From positions 62,001-126,000 of the forward strand of contig NZ_CANLXG010000004.1 of assembly GCF_947495025.1 (NCBI RefSeq): a stretch of 64,000 nucleotides of DNA, read 5' to 3'. Below, piece by piece: positions 52,267 to 61,281 of this stretch. Made by a program: the position numbers and the translations under genes. A model generated the notes under the pieces. That model saw only the letters and a program-made list of their open reading frames with translations. It was not told the origin of the DNA and ran no database searches. The DNA is from an uncultured Roseobacter sp. (GTDB lineage: Bacteria > Pseudomonadota > Alphaproteobacteria > Rhodobacterales > Rhodobacteraceae). The stretch's first letter is position 1. Each line of letters opens with the position of its first letter.

Positions 52267-53388
52267 ATGGGCGAACTGGCCAGGACACCGCTGCATGCAC
52301 TGCATGTGGAACTTGGGGCAAAGATGGTGCCCTTTGCGGGCTATGAGATGCCCGTGCAATATGGTGTGGGTGTGATGGGCGAGCATCTGCACACCCGCGC
52401 GCGGGCAGGTCTTTTCGATGTCAGTCACATGGGACAGGTGATTCTGTCCGGGGCTTCCTGGGAAGCGGTTGCGCTCGCCTTCGAGGCGCTTGTGCCAGTG
52501 GATGTGCTTGGTCTTGGTGACGGACGCCAGCGGTACGGATTTTTCACAAATGAAGCAGGCGGGATCGAGGATGATCTGATGTTTGCCCGCCGGGGCCAGG
52601 ATCTGCTGGTGGTCGTCAATGCGGCCTGCAAAGCGGCCGATATTGACCATATGCGGGCTAATCTGAAAGGCGTTTCCATTGACGTTCTGGAAGACCGGGC
52701 GCTGCTGGCACTGCAGGGTCCGGCGGCCGGCGATGTGCTGGCCGGCCTGGATGCACGTGCCGGCGCAATGCGTTTTATGGACGTGGCGGACCTGACGCTG
52801 GGCGGGATTGCGGTCTGGGCGTCCCGGTCCGGCTATACCGGTGAGGACGGGTTCGAGATTTCGGTTCCGGCAGATCAGGCCGATGCACTTGCGCGACTGT
52901 TGCTGGAACAGGAGGATGTGATGCCCATCGGTCTGGGCGCGCGGGACAGTCTGCGGCTGGAGGCGGGGCTGTGCCTTTATGGCAATGACATCGACAGCGG
53001 AACGGATCCGGTTTCAGCAGGTCTGCGCTGGGCCATCCAGAAGGCGCGCAGGGCAGGCGGCGCGCGCGAAGGAGGTTTCCCCGGGGCAGAGACTGTTCTG
53101 GAACGCCTGGCCAACGGGACCGACACCCTTCGTGTGGGGCTCCTGCCGCAAGGCCGGGCACCGATGCGCGAAGGCGTGCAGATTTTTGACGCAGAAACAG
53201 ACGGCGCGGTCGTAGGACGCGTCACATCAGGCGGGTTCGGCCCCACTGTGGGTGGTCCGGTGGCTATGGGTCATGTTCAGAGCACGCATGCGGTCACGGG
53301 CACGGCGCTCTGGGGAGAGGTACGTGGCAAGCGGCTGCCGGTGCGCATCGCAGACCTGCCTTTTGTGGCGGCAAATTTCAAAAGATAA
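52267..53388 (+). CDS. gcvT: Glycine cleavage system T protein (aminomethyltransferase)
   Basis: A 373-residue tetrahydrofolate-dependent enzyme that releases ammonia and makes 5,10-methylene-THF from the lipoyl-bound intermediate on GcvH. Family motifs are MVPFAGYEMPVQYG, AGLFDVSHMGQ, SRSGYTGEDGFEI and LGARDSLRLEAGLCLYGND. The ATG has GGGGAGA upstream. It is the first gene of the riboswitch-controlled gcvTHP operon. Confidence 0.96.
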   Translation: MGELARTPLHALHVELGAKMVPFAGYEMPVQYGVGVMGEHLHTRARAGLFDVSHMGQVILSGASWEAVALAFEALVPVDVLGLGDGRQRYGFFTNEAGGIEDDLMFARRGQDLLVVVNAACKAADIDHMRANLKGVSIDVLEDRALLALQGPAAGDVLAGLDARAGAMRFMDVADLTLGGIAVWASRSGYTGEDGFEISVPADQADALARLLLEQEDVMPIGLGARDSLRLEAGLCLYGNDIDSGTDPVSAGLRWAIQKARRAGGAREGGFPGAETVLERLANGTDTLRVGLLPQGRAPMREGVQIFDAETDGAVVGRVTSGGFGPTVGGPVAMGHVQSTHAVTGTALWGEVRGKRLPVRIADLPFVAANFKR

Positions 53389-53406
53389 CTGACAGGAGAA
53401 GACAAT

Positions 53407-53766
53407 ATGAAATTCACGGAAGAGCACGAATGGCTGCGTGAGGAAGACGGGGAAATGGTCGTGGGGATCACGATCCATGCGGCTGAACAGCTGGGCGATG
53501 TGGTGTTTGTGGAACTGCCCGATGAGGGGACCACGGTGAGCAAGGATGACGAGGTTGTCGTGATCGAATCCGTCAAGGCCGCCAGTGATATTCTGGCCCC
53601 GGTAGATGGCGAGATCACCGAAGTGAACGAGGCGCTGACCGACAATCCCGGCATGGTCAACGAAGACCCGCAGGGCGAGGCGTGGTTCTTCAGAATGAAG
53701 ATCACCGACGCGTCACAGATGGACGGCTTCATGGATGAGGCCGCCTACAGGAAATTCATCGAATAA
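53407..53766 (+). CDS. gcvH: Glycine cleavage system H protein
   Basis: A 119-residue lipoyl carrier protein, the usual length is 120-130. Lys58 in VVIESVKAASDI is the lipoylation site, and the fold is framed by EEHEWLREEDG and AWFFRMKI. It shuttles the aminomethyl group between GcvP and GcvT. It starts 18 bases after gcvT with AGGAGA upstream. Confidence 0.97.
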   Translation: MKFTEEHEWLREEDGEMVVGITIHAAEQLGDVVFVELPDEGTTVSKDDEVVVIESVKAASDILAPVDGEITEVNEALTDNPGMVNEDPQGEAWFFRMKITDASQMDGFMDEAAYRKFIE

Positions 53767-53846
53767 GCTTTCTGGCCGGTCGGGGAAGCCTCCGGCCGGG
53801 AAATGTCCACCAGAAGAAACTGACGTGCGCGAAAGGATTGCGACCG

Positions 53847-56696
53847 ATGGTGTATAAACCAACTGAGTATCTGCCCTATGATTTTGCCAACCGCCGGCAC
53901 ATCGGCCCGTCACCGGAAGAAATGGCCGGGATGCTGAAGGTTGTGGGGGCAGAAAGTCTGGAAGCGCTGATTGAGGATACAGTGCCGGCAGCAATCCGCC
54001 AGAAACAACCGCTCGATTTCGGGAAAGCAAAATCCGAGCGTGAGGTGCTGGAGCACATGCGCCGGACGGCCAGCAAGAACAGGGTGCTGACTTCGCTGAT
54101 CGGTCAGGGATATCACGGGACAGTCACGCCACCGGCGATCCAGCGGAATATTCTGGAAAATCCGGCCTGGTACACGGCCTACACGCCATACCAGCCCGAG
54201 ATCAGCCAGGGGCGGCTTGAAGCACTGCTGAATTTCCAGACCATGATCACTGATCTGACAGGTCTGGATGTGGCAAACGCCTCCTTGCTGGACGAGTCAA
54301 CGGCCTGTGCCGAAGCAATGACAATGGCCATGCGCACGGCAAAATCCAGGGCAAAGGCTTTTTTCGTGGATCGCGACTGCCACCCGCAGAACATCGCAGT
54401 GATTAAAACCCGCGCGACCCCCCTGGGCATCGAAGTAATTGTCGGCAACCCGTCGAAGATGGATGCCTCGGCAGTATTTGGTGCGATTTTCCAGTACCCC
54501 GGCACCTATGGGCACGTGCATGATTTCACCGATCTGATGACTGCGCTGCATGAACATCAGGCAATCGGGATCGTATCTGCAGATCCGCTCGCGCTGACCC
54601 TGCTCAAGGAACCGGGGGCAATGGGCGCCGATATCGCGGTTGGATCAACCCAGCGCTTTGGGGTGCCCGAAGGGTATGGCGGACCGCATGCGGCCTATAT
54701 GGCCTGCCGCGATGCGATCAAGCGGGCTATGCCGGGGCGGATCGTCGGCGTGTCTGTGGACAGTCACGGGCACCGTGCCTACCGGCTGTCGCTGCAGACC
54801 CGCGAACAGCATATCCGGCGGGAAAAAGCGACATCGAATGTCTGTACGGCCCAGGCGCTGCTGGCGGTCATGGCCTCGATGTACGCGGTATTTCACGGGC
54901 CTGAAGGACTGCGGGCGATTGCGCAGCGTATCCACCGTAAAACAGTGCGCCTGGCGCGCGGGCTCGAAGAGGCGGGGTTCCGCGTCGACCCTCAGGCCTT
55001 TTTTGATACGATTACAGTGGATGTCGGACCATTGCAGGCGGCAGTCATGAAATCCGCGGTGGACGAGGGTATCAATCTGCGCCGCGTAGGAGAGACCCGT
55101 GTGGGCATCAGCATGCACGAGCGCTGCCGCCCGGACACAATTGAGGCGGTCTGGCGCGCGTTCGGGATTGTAAAGCAGGACAGGGACTTCAAACCGGATT
55201 ACCGCTTTCCCGAAGAGATGCTGCGCACGTCTGACTACCTGACGCACCCGATTTTCCACATGAACCGGGCAGAGACAGAAATGATGCGCTATATGCGTCG
55301 TCTGGCCGACCGGGATCTGGCGCTGGACCGTGCGATGATCCCGCTGGGATCCTGTACAATGAAGCTGAATTCTGCTGCCGAGATGATGCCGGTGAGCTGG
55401 CGGGAGTTTTCGCTGCTGCATCCTTTTGCGCCCGCTGATCAGGCCGAAGGATATGCGGAGCTGATTGCCGATCTGAGCGCAAAACTCTGTGATATTACCG
55501 GCTATGATGCAATTTCGATGCAACCCAACTCAGGCGCGCAGGGAGAATATGCAGGCCTGCTGACGATTGCTGCATACCACCGCAGCAACGATCAGGGCCA
55601 CCGGAACATCTGCCTCATTCCGATGAGTGCCCATGGCACCAACCCGGCATCAGCACAGATGGTCGGCTGGAAGGTTGTGCCGGTGAAGTCTGCGGAAAAC
55701 GGCGACATTGATCTGGACGATTTTCGGATCAAAGCAGAACAGCACAGCGAGAATCTTGCGGGCTGCATGATCACGTATCCGTCGACCCACGGTGTGTTTG
55801 AGGAAACCGTGACCGAGGTGACCCGGGTCACGCATGAGCACGGTGGTCAGGTCTATATCGACGGCGCGAACATGAATGCCATGGTGGGCCTCTCTCGACC
55901 CGGTGACCTCGGGGGTGATGTGAGCCACCTGAATCTGCACAAGACATTCTGCATACCACATGGCGGCGGCGGCCCCGGCATGGGGCCGATCGGCGTCAAA
56001 GAGCACCTTGTGGCGCACCTGCCGGGGCATGAGGAAACGGGCGGCGGAGAAGGGCCGGTGTCAGCGGCGCCTTACGGATCGCCGTCGCTGTTGCCGATCA
56101 GCTGGGCCTACTGCCTGATGATGGGCGGTGAGGGTCTGACGCAGGCGACGCGGGTGGCAATCCTGAACGCCAACTACATCGCGCGGCGTCTCGAGGGAGC
56201 GTTTGATGTTCTTTACAAAGGACCCACCGGGCGTGTGGCACATGAATGTATCATCGATGTACGCCCGTTCGAGCAAAGCGCGGGTGTGACCGTCGAGGAC
56301 ATCGCCAAACGTCTGATTGACTGCGGATTTCATGCGCCAACCATGAGCTGGCCGGTCGCCGGAACGCTGATGGTGGAGCCGACCGAGAGTGAAACCTGTG
56401 CCGAGCTGGACCGGTTCTGTGACGCAATGCTGGCGATCCGCGCAGAGATTGCAGAGATCGAGGCCGGACGTATTGATGCGGTAAACAATCCGCTGAAAAA
56501 TGCACCGCACACGGTTGAGGATCTGGTGAGTGACTGGGACCGGCCTTACACCCGCGACCAGGGCTGTTTCCCTCCCGGTGCCTTCAGGGTCGACAAGTAC
56601 TGGCCGCCTGTAAACCGGGTGGATAACGTATACGGCGACCGCCATCTGGTGTGCACCTGCCCTCCGATGGAAGACTACGCCGAGGCAGCGGAATAA
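53847..56696 (+). CDS. gcvP: Glycine dehydrogenase (decarboxylating), P protein
   Basis: A 949-residue single-chain PLP enzyme that decarboxylates glycine and loads the aminomethyl group onto GcvH. Two homologous halves are visible; the second carries the PLP lysine in HLNLHKTFCIPHGGGGPG, with the Gly-rich stretch after it. The ATG at 53847 has AAAGGA at spacing of about ten; a TTG three codons earlier is less likely. Last gene of the gcv operon; a GC-rich hairpin follows. Confidence 0.97.
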   Translation: MVYKPTEYLPYDFANRRHIGPSPEEMAGMLKVVGAESLEALIEDTVPAAIRQKQPLDFGKAKSEREVLEHMRRTASKNRVLTSLIGQGYHGTVTPPAIQRNILENPAWYTAYTPYQPEISQGRLEALLNFQTMITDLTGLDVANASLLDESTACAEAMTMAMRTAKSRAKAFFVDRDCHPQNIAVIKTRATPLGIEVIVGNPSKMDASAVFGAIFQYPGTYGHVHDFTDLMTALHEHQAIGIVSADPLALTLLKEPGAMGADIAVGSTQRFGVPEGYGGPHAAYMACRDAIKRAMPGRIVGVSVDSHGHRAYRLSLQTREQHIRREKATSNVCTAQALLAVMASMYAVFHGPEGLRAIAQRIHRKTVRLARGLEEAGFRVDPQAFFDTITVDVGPLQAAVMKSAVDEGINLRRVGETRVGISMHERCRPDTIEAVWRAFGIVKQDRDFKPDYRFPEEMLRTSDYLTHPIFHMNRAETEMMRYMRRLADRDLALDRAMIPLGSCTMKLNSAAEMMPVSWREFSLLHPFAPADQAEGYAELIADLSAKLCDITGYDAISMQPNSGAQGEYAGLLTIAAYHRSNDQGHRNICLIPMSAHGTNPASAQMVGWKVVPVKSAENGDIDLDDFRIKAEQHSENLAGCMITYPSTHGVFEETVTEVTRVTHEHGGQVYIDGANMNAMVGLSRPGDLGGDVSHLNLHKTFCIPHGGGGPGMGPIGVKEHLVAHLPGHEETGGGEGPVSAAPYGSPSLLPISWAYCLMMGGEGLTQATRVAILNANYIARRLEGAFDVLYKGPTGRVAHECIIDVRPFEQSAGVTVEDIAKRLIDCGFHAPTMSWPVAGTLMVEPTESETCAELDRFCDAMLAIRAEIAEIEAGRIDAVNNPLKNAPHTVEDLVSDWDRPYTRDQGCFPPGAFRVDKYWPPVNRVDNVYGDRHLVCTCPPMEDYAEAAE

Positions 56697-56698
56697 AA

Positions 56699-56713
56699 GG
56701 GGGCTCTGCCCCC
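56699..56713 (+). terminator. Candidate terminator after gcvP
   Basis: GGGGGC-TCT-GCCCCC (56699-56713) begins three bases after the gcvP stop. The following CTTT is short, so it is a weak candidate. A second stem, CCGGCGG/CCGCCGG at 56764-56786, lies before the convergent ybbP end. Confidence 0.5.
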
Positions 56714-56802
56714 GGCCTTTCCGGCCTTCTCAAAGACATTTCAGGCCAGCTGAAACGGGCGCGCCGGCGGCAGATATCCCCGCCGGTGCTACGAAAACCA
56801 AA

Positions 56803-59319
56803 TCATTCCCTCGCGCGCAGAACCTGTGCTGGCCTGACACTTATCGGGCCGGATGCAAATGCAAGTCCGGCGACAAGAGTTGCGATAATGCCACCAGCAA
56901 CGATGGCCAGGGCTGACGACCAGATGACAGTGTAGTCGGTGTCGAGAATAAAGCGGCTGACAGCCCACCCACCGGTGATCCCCGCCGCCAGTGCGACGAC
57001 GCCGGCGGACAGGCCAAGAATTACAGAGCGCAGGGCAAAACTGGACAGGATGCGTCGGCGGTCAGCGCCAAGTGTACGCAGCACGGCGGCCTCGAACACG
57101 CGTGCTTGTGTACCTGCTGCGGCAGCACCGATCAGGACCAGAAAGCCCGTCAGCAACGTTGCCGCGGCACCGTACGAAGTCGCCGCAGCCAGACCCGACA
57201 GCACATCGGCCACACGGTCTATGGCATCGCGGACACGGATGGCAGTGATGTTTGGATAGCTGCTGGCCAGATCGCGGAGGATGCGTGCCTCGGCCTCTTC
57301 CTCAGCATAGACCGTCGAGATAAAGCTGTGAGGTGCTCCGGCCAGGGCAGAAGGGTTCATTGCGAGGATGAAACCGATCCCGGCGGTTGAGAAATCAACC
57401 TCCCGAAAGCTTGCGACTGTGCCGGTAATGTCGCGGCCGAGAATGTTGATCGTAAGGGTATCGCCAATCGCCAGGCCCATTTCCCCGGCTTCTTCGGCCG
57501 CAAAACTGATGAGCGGTGGACCTGTGTAATCCGGTTCCCACCATGTACCTTCGGTCAGGCGGGTGCCCTCTGGCATCGGACCCGAATACGTTACGCCGCG
57601 GTCGCCCTGCAACACCCAGTGGTCGCCGGCGATTTCTGCCGCAGGCCGGTCATTGATGCGGGTGATGATACCGCGCAGCATCGGGGCGGACTGTACCCGG
57701 CTGACTGCAGGATCATCCGCCAGGCGTTTACTGTAGCCTTCCATCTGGTCTTTCTGGATGTCGACGAAAAAGTAACTTGGTGCCACATCCGGGAGATTGC
57801 CGGTGATGGCGTTGCGCAGGTTGCCGTCGATCTGACCGACTGCAGCAAGCACGGAAAGCCCCAGCCCCAGAGAAAGGACCACAGGTGCCGCGCCCTCACG
57901 CGGGCTTGAGATCGCCGCAAGCGCCCAGCGGAGCACTGGCCGGCCGCGGCTCAGCCGTGCGCCGCGGCGCGATGCAACCCGGATCAGAACGGCGGCCCCC
58001 GCGAGCAGTGCCAGCGCGCCGGCAATTCCCCCGGCGGTCCAGAGTGTCAGCCACCATGTGCCTGAAAAGAAACCGGCAAACCCCAGCAGCGCCGCAAGAG
58101 CCAGGGCTGTCATCAGCAGATAGCGGGGTGCAGGCAGCATCCGCCCCCCTGCCAGCGCGTCGCGAAACAAAGTCGCGGCACGGATATCGTCGGTCCGTGC
58201 CAGTGGCCAGAGCGTGAACAGAAATGCCGTCAGCAGACCGTAAAGTGCGGCTTCGGCCAGCGGACCCGGGTAAATCGCGAAAGAGGCAGGCAGCGGCAGG
58301 CGGGCTTCGATCAGCGGTGCCAGAAAAAGCGGTGCCAGCGCGCCCAGACCAACCCCGATCAGAACACCGGCGATCGACAGCACCCCGATCTGAATAAAAT
58401 ACGTCATGAAGATCAGACGCCGTTCCGCACCGAGCGTGCGCAGGGTGGCGATCACCGCTGTTTTGCCCGCCAGATATGCCCTCACAGCTGAACTGACACC
58501 GACGCCACCAACGGCAAGCCCGGAAAGGCCAACCAGGATCAGAAAGGCACCAAGGCGATCGACGAATTCTGATACGCCCGGCGCGCCATTGCGTGCATCG
58601 GTCCAGCGCATGCCGGTATCCTCAAACCGCGCGCGCGCGTCTGACTCCAGCGCCGGAAGGTTGGCGCCCTCGGGAAGGATCAGGCGGTACTTTGTGGAAA
58701 AAAGAGTTCCGGGAGCGAGCAGGGACGAATTTTCAAGGCTGTCGGTGCGCACAATGGTGCGCGGACCCAGAGCGAAACCGCCTGCCGCGCTGTCGGGTTC
58801 CCGTTCCAGCAGAGCCGTCAGCACAAAGTCCTGCGTACCAAGCGCAAAGACATCTCCTGTAGATAGTCCCAGGCGGTCGGCCAGAACACGTTCCATCACT
58901 GCACCGGGCAGTCCATTGTGTGCAGCCAGAGCATCCTTCAGCGGAATATCGGGAGAGAGCGTAACAGCGCCCACCAGCGGGTAGGCATCGTCTACCGCTT
59001 TGATCTGTGTGAGACCGCGTTCGTCCCCGACCACTGCCATGGACCGGAAATCCGCGATCTCCGAGACCCTGGTGGCCACGTTGTTCATCCATGTACGTTC
59101 GGTCGCGGTCGCGAAACGATAGGTGAAATCCAGCTCCGCATCACCGCCCAGCAAAGCTGCGCCCTCCCGTGCAAGACCCGCCTCGATGCTTGCGCGTACT
59201 GTGCCGACCGCAGCAATGGCCGCCACGCCGAGTGCCAGGCATGCGAGCAGAATGCGGAACCCCTTCAGGCCGCCACGCAACTCTCTGCGCGCAAAGACTG
59301 CCGCCTGAGCAAGGCTCAT
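56803..59319 (-). CDS. ABC transporter permease of the FtsX/YbbP family
   Basis: An 838-residue permease. An N-terminal helix (16-40) is followed by a periplasmic domain, and two FtsX-type helix bundles lie around residues 250-400 and 715-835, with additional helices between. The motifs FVDRLGAFLILVGLSGLAVGG and SSAVRAYLAGKTAVIATLRTLG are typical. Related to E. coli YbbP, part of a MacB-like export or membrane-stress module of unknown substrate. Its start overlaps the ATPase stop by four bases. Confidence 0.9.
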   Translation of the reverse strand: MSLAQAAVFARRELRGGLKGFRILLACLALGVAAIAAVGTVRASIEAGLAREGAALLGGDAELDFTYRFATATERTWMNNVATRVSEIADFRSMAVVGDERGLTQIKAVDDAYPLVGAVTLSPDIPLKDALAAHNGLPGAVMERVLADRLGLSTGDVFALGTQDFVLTALLEREPDSAAGGFALGPRTIVRTDSLENSSLLAPGTLFSTKYRLILPEGANLPALESDARARFEDTGMRWTDARNGAPGVSEFVDRLGAFLILVGLSGLAVGGVGVSSAVRAYLAGKTAVIATLRTLGAERRLIFMTYFIQIGVLSIAGVLIGVGLGALAPLFLAPLIEARLPLPASFAIYPGPLAEAALYGLLTAFLFTLWPLARTDDIRAATLFRDALAGGRMLPAPRYLLMTALALAALLGFAGFFSGTWWLTLWTAGGIAGALALLAGAAVLIRVASRRGARLSRGRPVLRWALAAISSPREGAAPVVLSLGLGLSVLAAVGQIDGNLRNAITGNLPDVAPSYFFVDIQKDQMEGYSKRLADDPAVSRVQSAPMLRGIITRINDRPAAEIAGDHWVLQGDRGVTYSGPMPEGTRLTEGTWWEPDYTGPPLISFAAEEAGEMGLAIGDTLTINILGRDITGTVASFREVDFSTAGIGFILAMNPSALAGAPHSFISTVYAEEEAEARILRDLASSYPNITAIRVRDAIDRVADVLSGLAAATSYGAAATLLTGFLVLIGAAAAGTQARVFEAAVLRTLGADRRRILSSFALRSVILGLSAGVVALAAGITGGWAVSRFILDTDYTVIWSSALAIVAGGIIATLVAGLAFASGPISVRPAQVLRARE

Positions 59320-60005
59320 TCCGCCGCCCTGTCCATACGGGCAATCCGACCGTCCGCCAGGCGTATGACCCGGTCACATCGCTCTGCCAGATCACCGGCG
59401 TGCGTCACCAGTACCAGCGTGGCGCCGTGACGGTCGCGCAGATCAAACAGCATGTCGATGATGGCAGCACCATTTGCGCCATCAAGATTGCCGGTGGGCT
59501 CATCCGCCAGCAGAATTGCCGGCCGCGGCGCTGCGGCCCTTGCAAGCGCCACGCGCTGTTGTTCTCCGCCGGACATCTGGGCCGGATAATGATCGGCCCG
59601 GTGTGCCAGGCCAACATGCTTCAGCTCTGCCGCGGCTTTGTCAAAAGCGTCACGGTCGCCTGCAAGCTCCAGCGGTGTGGCAACGTTCTCAAGTGCGGTC
59701 ATGGTCGGAATAAGGTGAAACGACTGGAACACCACGCCCATATGACTGCGCCGGAAACGCGCCAGGGCGTCCTCAGACATATGGGTCAGGTCGTGTCCCA
59801 GCGCTTCGACGCTGCCGCCGGTGGCGCGTTCAAGGCCGCCCATCAGCATGAGCAGTGAGGATTTTCCGGAACCCGACGGTCCGACGAGTCCCAGGCTCTC
59901 GCTTTTGTGAACGTCAAGACTGATGCCGTGCAGGATATCAACGCGGCCCGCATTGCCATCCAGCGACAAAGCCGCATCTTTAAGAGAGAAAACCGGATCA
60001 GCCAT
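59316..60005 (-). CDS. ABC transporter ATP-binding protein (YbbA-like)
   Basis: A 229-residue LolD/MacB-type ATPase. Walker A is GPSGSGKSSLL, the signature is MSGGEQQRVALARA, Walker B is ILLADEPTGNLD, and the switch His lies in LVLVTHAGDLA. It pairs with the permease downstream. The divergent tesA-like gene next door repeats the tesA/ybbA-ybbP layout of E. coli. Confidence 0.93.
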   Translation of the reverse strand: MADPVFSLKDAALSLDGNAGRVDILHGISLDVHKSESLGLVGPSGSGKSSLLMLMGGLERATGGSVEALGHDLTHMSEDALARFRRSHMGVVFQSFHLIPTMTALENVATPLELAGDRDAFDKAAAELKHVGLAHRADHYPAQMSGGEQQRVALARAAAPRPAILLADEPTGNLDGANGAAIIDMLFDLRDRHGATLVLVTHAGDLAERCDRVIRLADGRIARMDRAAE

Positions 60006-60057
60006 TCATTCGCTACCTCTGGGCGGTATACGTGTGGCATATGGAGACTGGATCAAG

Positions 60058-60702
60058 ATGCGCAAGGTGATGGTTCTGATTACATTGCTCTGGGCGTGGA
60101 CCGCCCAGGCAGAAGAAGTCGTGATCGCAGCTCTGGGTGACAGTCTTACCCAGGGCTATGGCTTGCCGGAACAGGATGGTTTTGTGCCGCAGCTGCAACG
60201 CTGGCTTGATGCGCAGGACACGGACGTGCGCCTGATCAACGCGGGCGTCTCGGGTGATACAACCGCAGGCGGGCTTGCGCGCGCGGCATGGACCCTGACG
60301 CCCGAAGTGGATGGGATGATTGTGGCGCTGGGTGGCAACGACCTGCTGCGCGGTGTTGACCCGGCGGTGAGCCGTTCGAACCTTGACGGTATTCTTGAAG
60401 CCGCACAGGCCGCCGGGGTCGAAGTGCTGCTGGTGGGGATGCAGGCACCAGGCAACTTCGGGCCAGCCTATAAGGAGGCTTTTGACGCGATCTATCCCGA
60501 ACTGTCCGCTGCCCGCGGGACGCTCTATTTTCCGGCGTTCTTTGAGGGACTCTCGGTCGAAGGTGGTGATCCTGCGTCGGTACGGCAGTTCATGCAGCCT
60601 GACGGCATACACCCAAATGCCGCAGGTGTCGCACGCATCGTTGATGCGATGGGACCGGCGGTGCTGGAACTCGCCATAAAGGCAAACGGTGGTGGCGCAT
60701 AA
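60058..60702 (+). CDS. tesA: Periplasmic GDSL esterase/lysophospholipase (TesA-like)
   Basis: A 214-residue SGNH hydrolase. A signal peptide ends at AQA (residue 18). The nucleophile is Ser29 in GDSLTQGYG, block III gives GGNDLLRG, and the Asp-His pair is in PDGIHPNAAG. E. coli TesA is a thioesterase, protease and lysophospholipase in the periplasm. The ATG at 60058 yields the signal peptide; the open frame upstream overlaps ybbA. The stop codon is part of the A-run of the cspA terminator. Confidence 0.92.
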   Translation: MRKVMVLITLLWAWTAQAEEVVIAALGDSLTQGYGLPEQDGFVPQLQRWLDAQDTDVRLINAGVSGDTTAGGLARAAWTLTPEVDGMIVALGGNDLLRGVDPAVSRSNLDGILEAAQAAGVEVLLVGMQAPGNFGPAYKEAFDAIYPELSAARGTLYFPAFFEGLSVEGGDPASVRQFMQPDGIHPNAAGVARIVDAMGPAVLELAIKANGGGA

Positions 60703-60727
60703 AAAAACGGGCGCTTGAGGCGCCCGT
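60701..60727 (-). terminator. Rho-independent terminator of cspA
   Basis: On the minus strand the 8-base stem ACGGGCGC/GCGCCCGT (60720-60727 with 60707-60714) is followed by seven T, about 26 bases after the cspA stop. The T-run overlaps the stop codon of the convergent tesA gene. Confidence 0.92.
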
Positions 60728-60753
60728 ACGGTTCTAGTGGTCTCTCGGGTGGC

Positions 60754-60960
60754 TTACGCCAGCGCAAGGTTTCCGGCACTTTCGCGACCATCACGGCCTG
60801 CTTCGATGTCGAAAGTCACTTTCTGGTTGTCTGCCAGACCTGTCAGGCCTGCACGTTCAACTGCAGAGATGTGCACAAAAACGTCCTTGCCGCCACCATC
60901 AGGTGCGATAAAGCCGTAGCCTTTGGTTGAATTGAACCATTTCACGGTGCCAGTAGCCAT
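60754..60960 (-). CDS. cspA: Cold-shock protein
   Basis: A 68-residue single cold-shock domain. RNP1 is KGYGFIAPD and RNP2 is DVFVHISAV; the start MATGTVKWFNSTKGYGFI is typical of Rhodobacterales. It binds single-stranded RNA and acts as a chaperone for mRNA. The ATG at 60960 follows AAGGGAGA; the frame extends upstream to 61206 only by chance. A long untranslated leader is likely, since the nearest promoter candidate is over 100 bases away. Confidence 0.95.
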   Translation of the reverse strand: MATGTVKWFNSTKGYGFIAPDGGGKDVFVHISAVERAGLTGLADNQKVTFDIEAGRDGRESAGNLALA

Positions 60961-61281
60961 GTTCCGTGTCTCCCTTAGTATCCCTGCCCGCGGAATGCGG
61001 CAGCGTGGCCCGGTGGAATAAGATCGAAGAACTGAGCCGTAGGGAGCAGTGGTCGAAAGTTTTCTCGTCGCGCGGGTTATATCGGTGCGTGAGGCAATAA
61101 AATCAAGTGAAATTAATGTAAAAGCCTCATCCGGCGCGTGCCAGGCAATTTCCCGCGCACCGGGCATTGTCCGAATTTTCATCATCTTTACGGTGGAAAG
61201 GGGCAAATTAATTTTTACCAGTTGATAAAAAAATGATTCCGTGAGAGCGTTTTCGGAAAGACAGCTCAGCAGGGACCGTTT
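60961..61281. other. Divergent intergenic region between cspA and preT
   Basis: About 320 bases hold the probable long 5' leader of cspA on the minus strand and an AT-rich stretch (61205-61235) just before preT on the plus strand. I see no gene and no recognised riboswitch here. Confidence 0.6.
61076..61106 (-). promoter_or_regulatory. Candidate cspA promoter
   Basis: On the minus strand TTGATT (61101-61106) and TATAAC (61076-61081) are separated by 19 bases, slightly long. It would give a leader of about 110 bases, in keeping with cold-shock genes. Confidence 0.3.
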
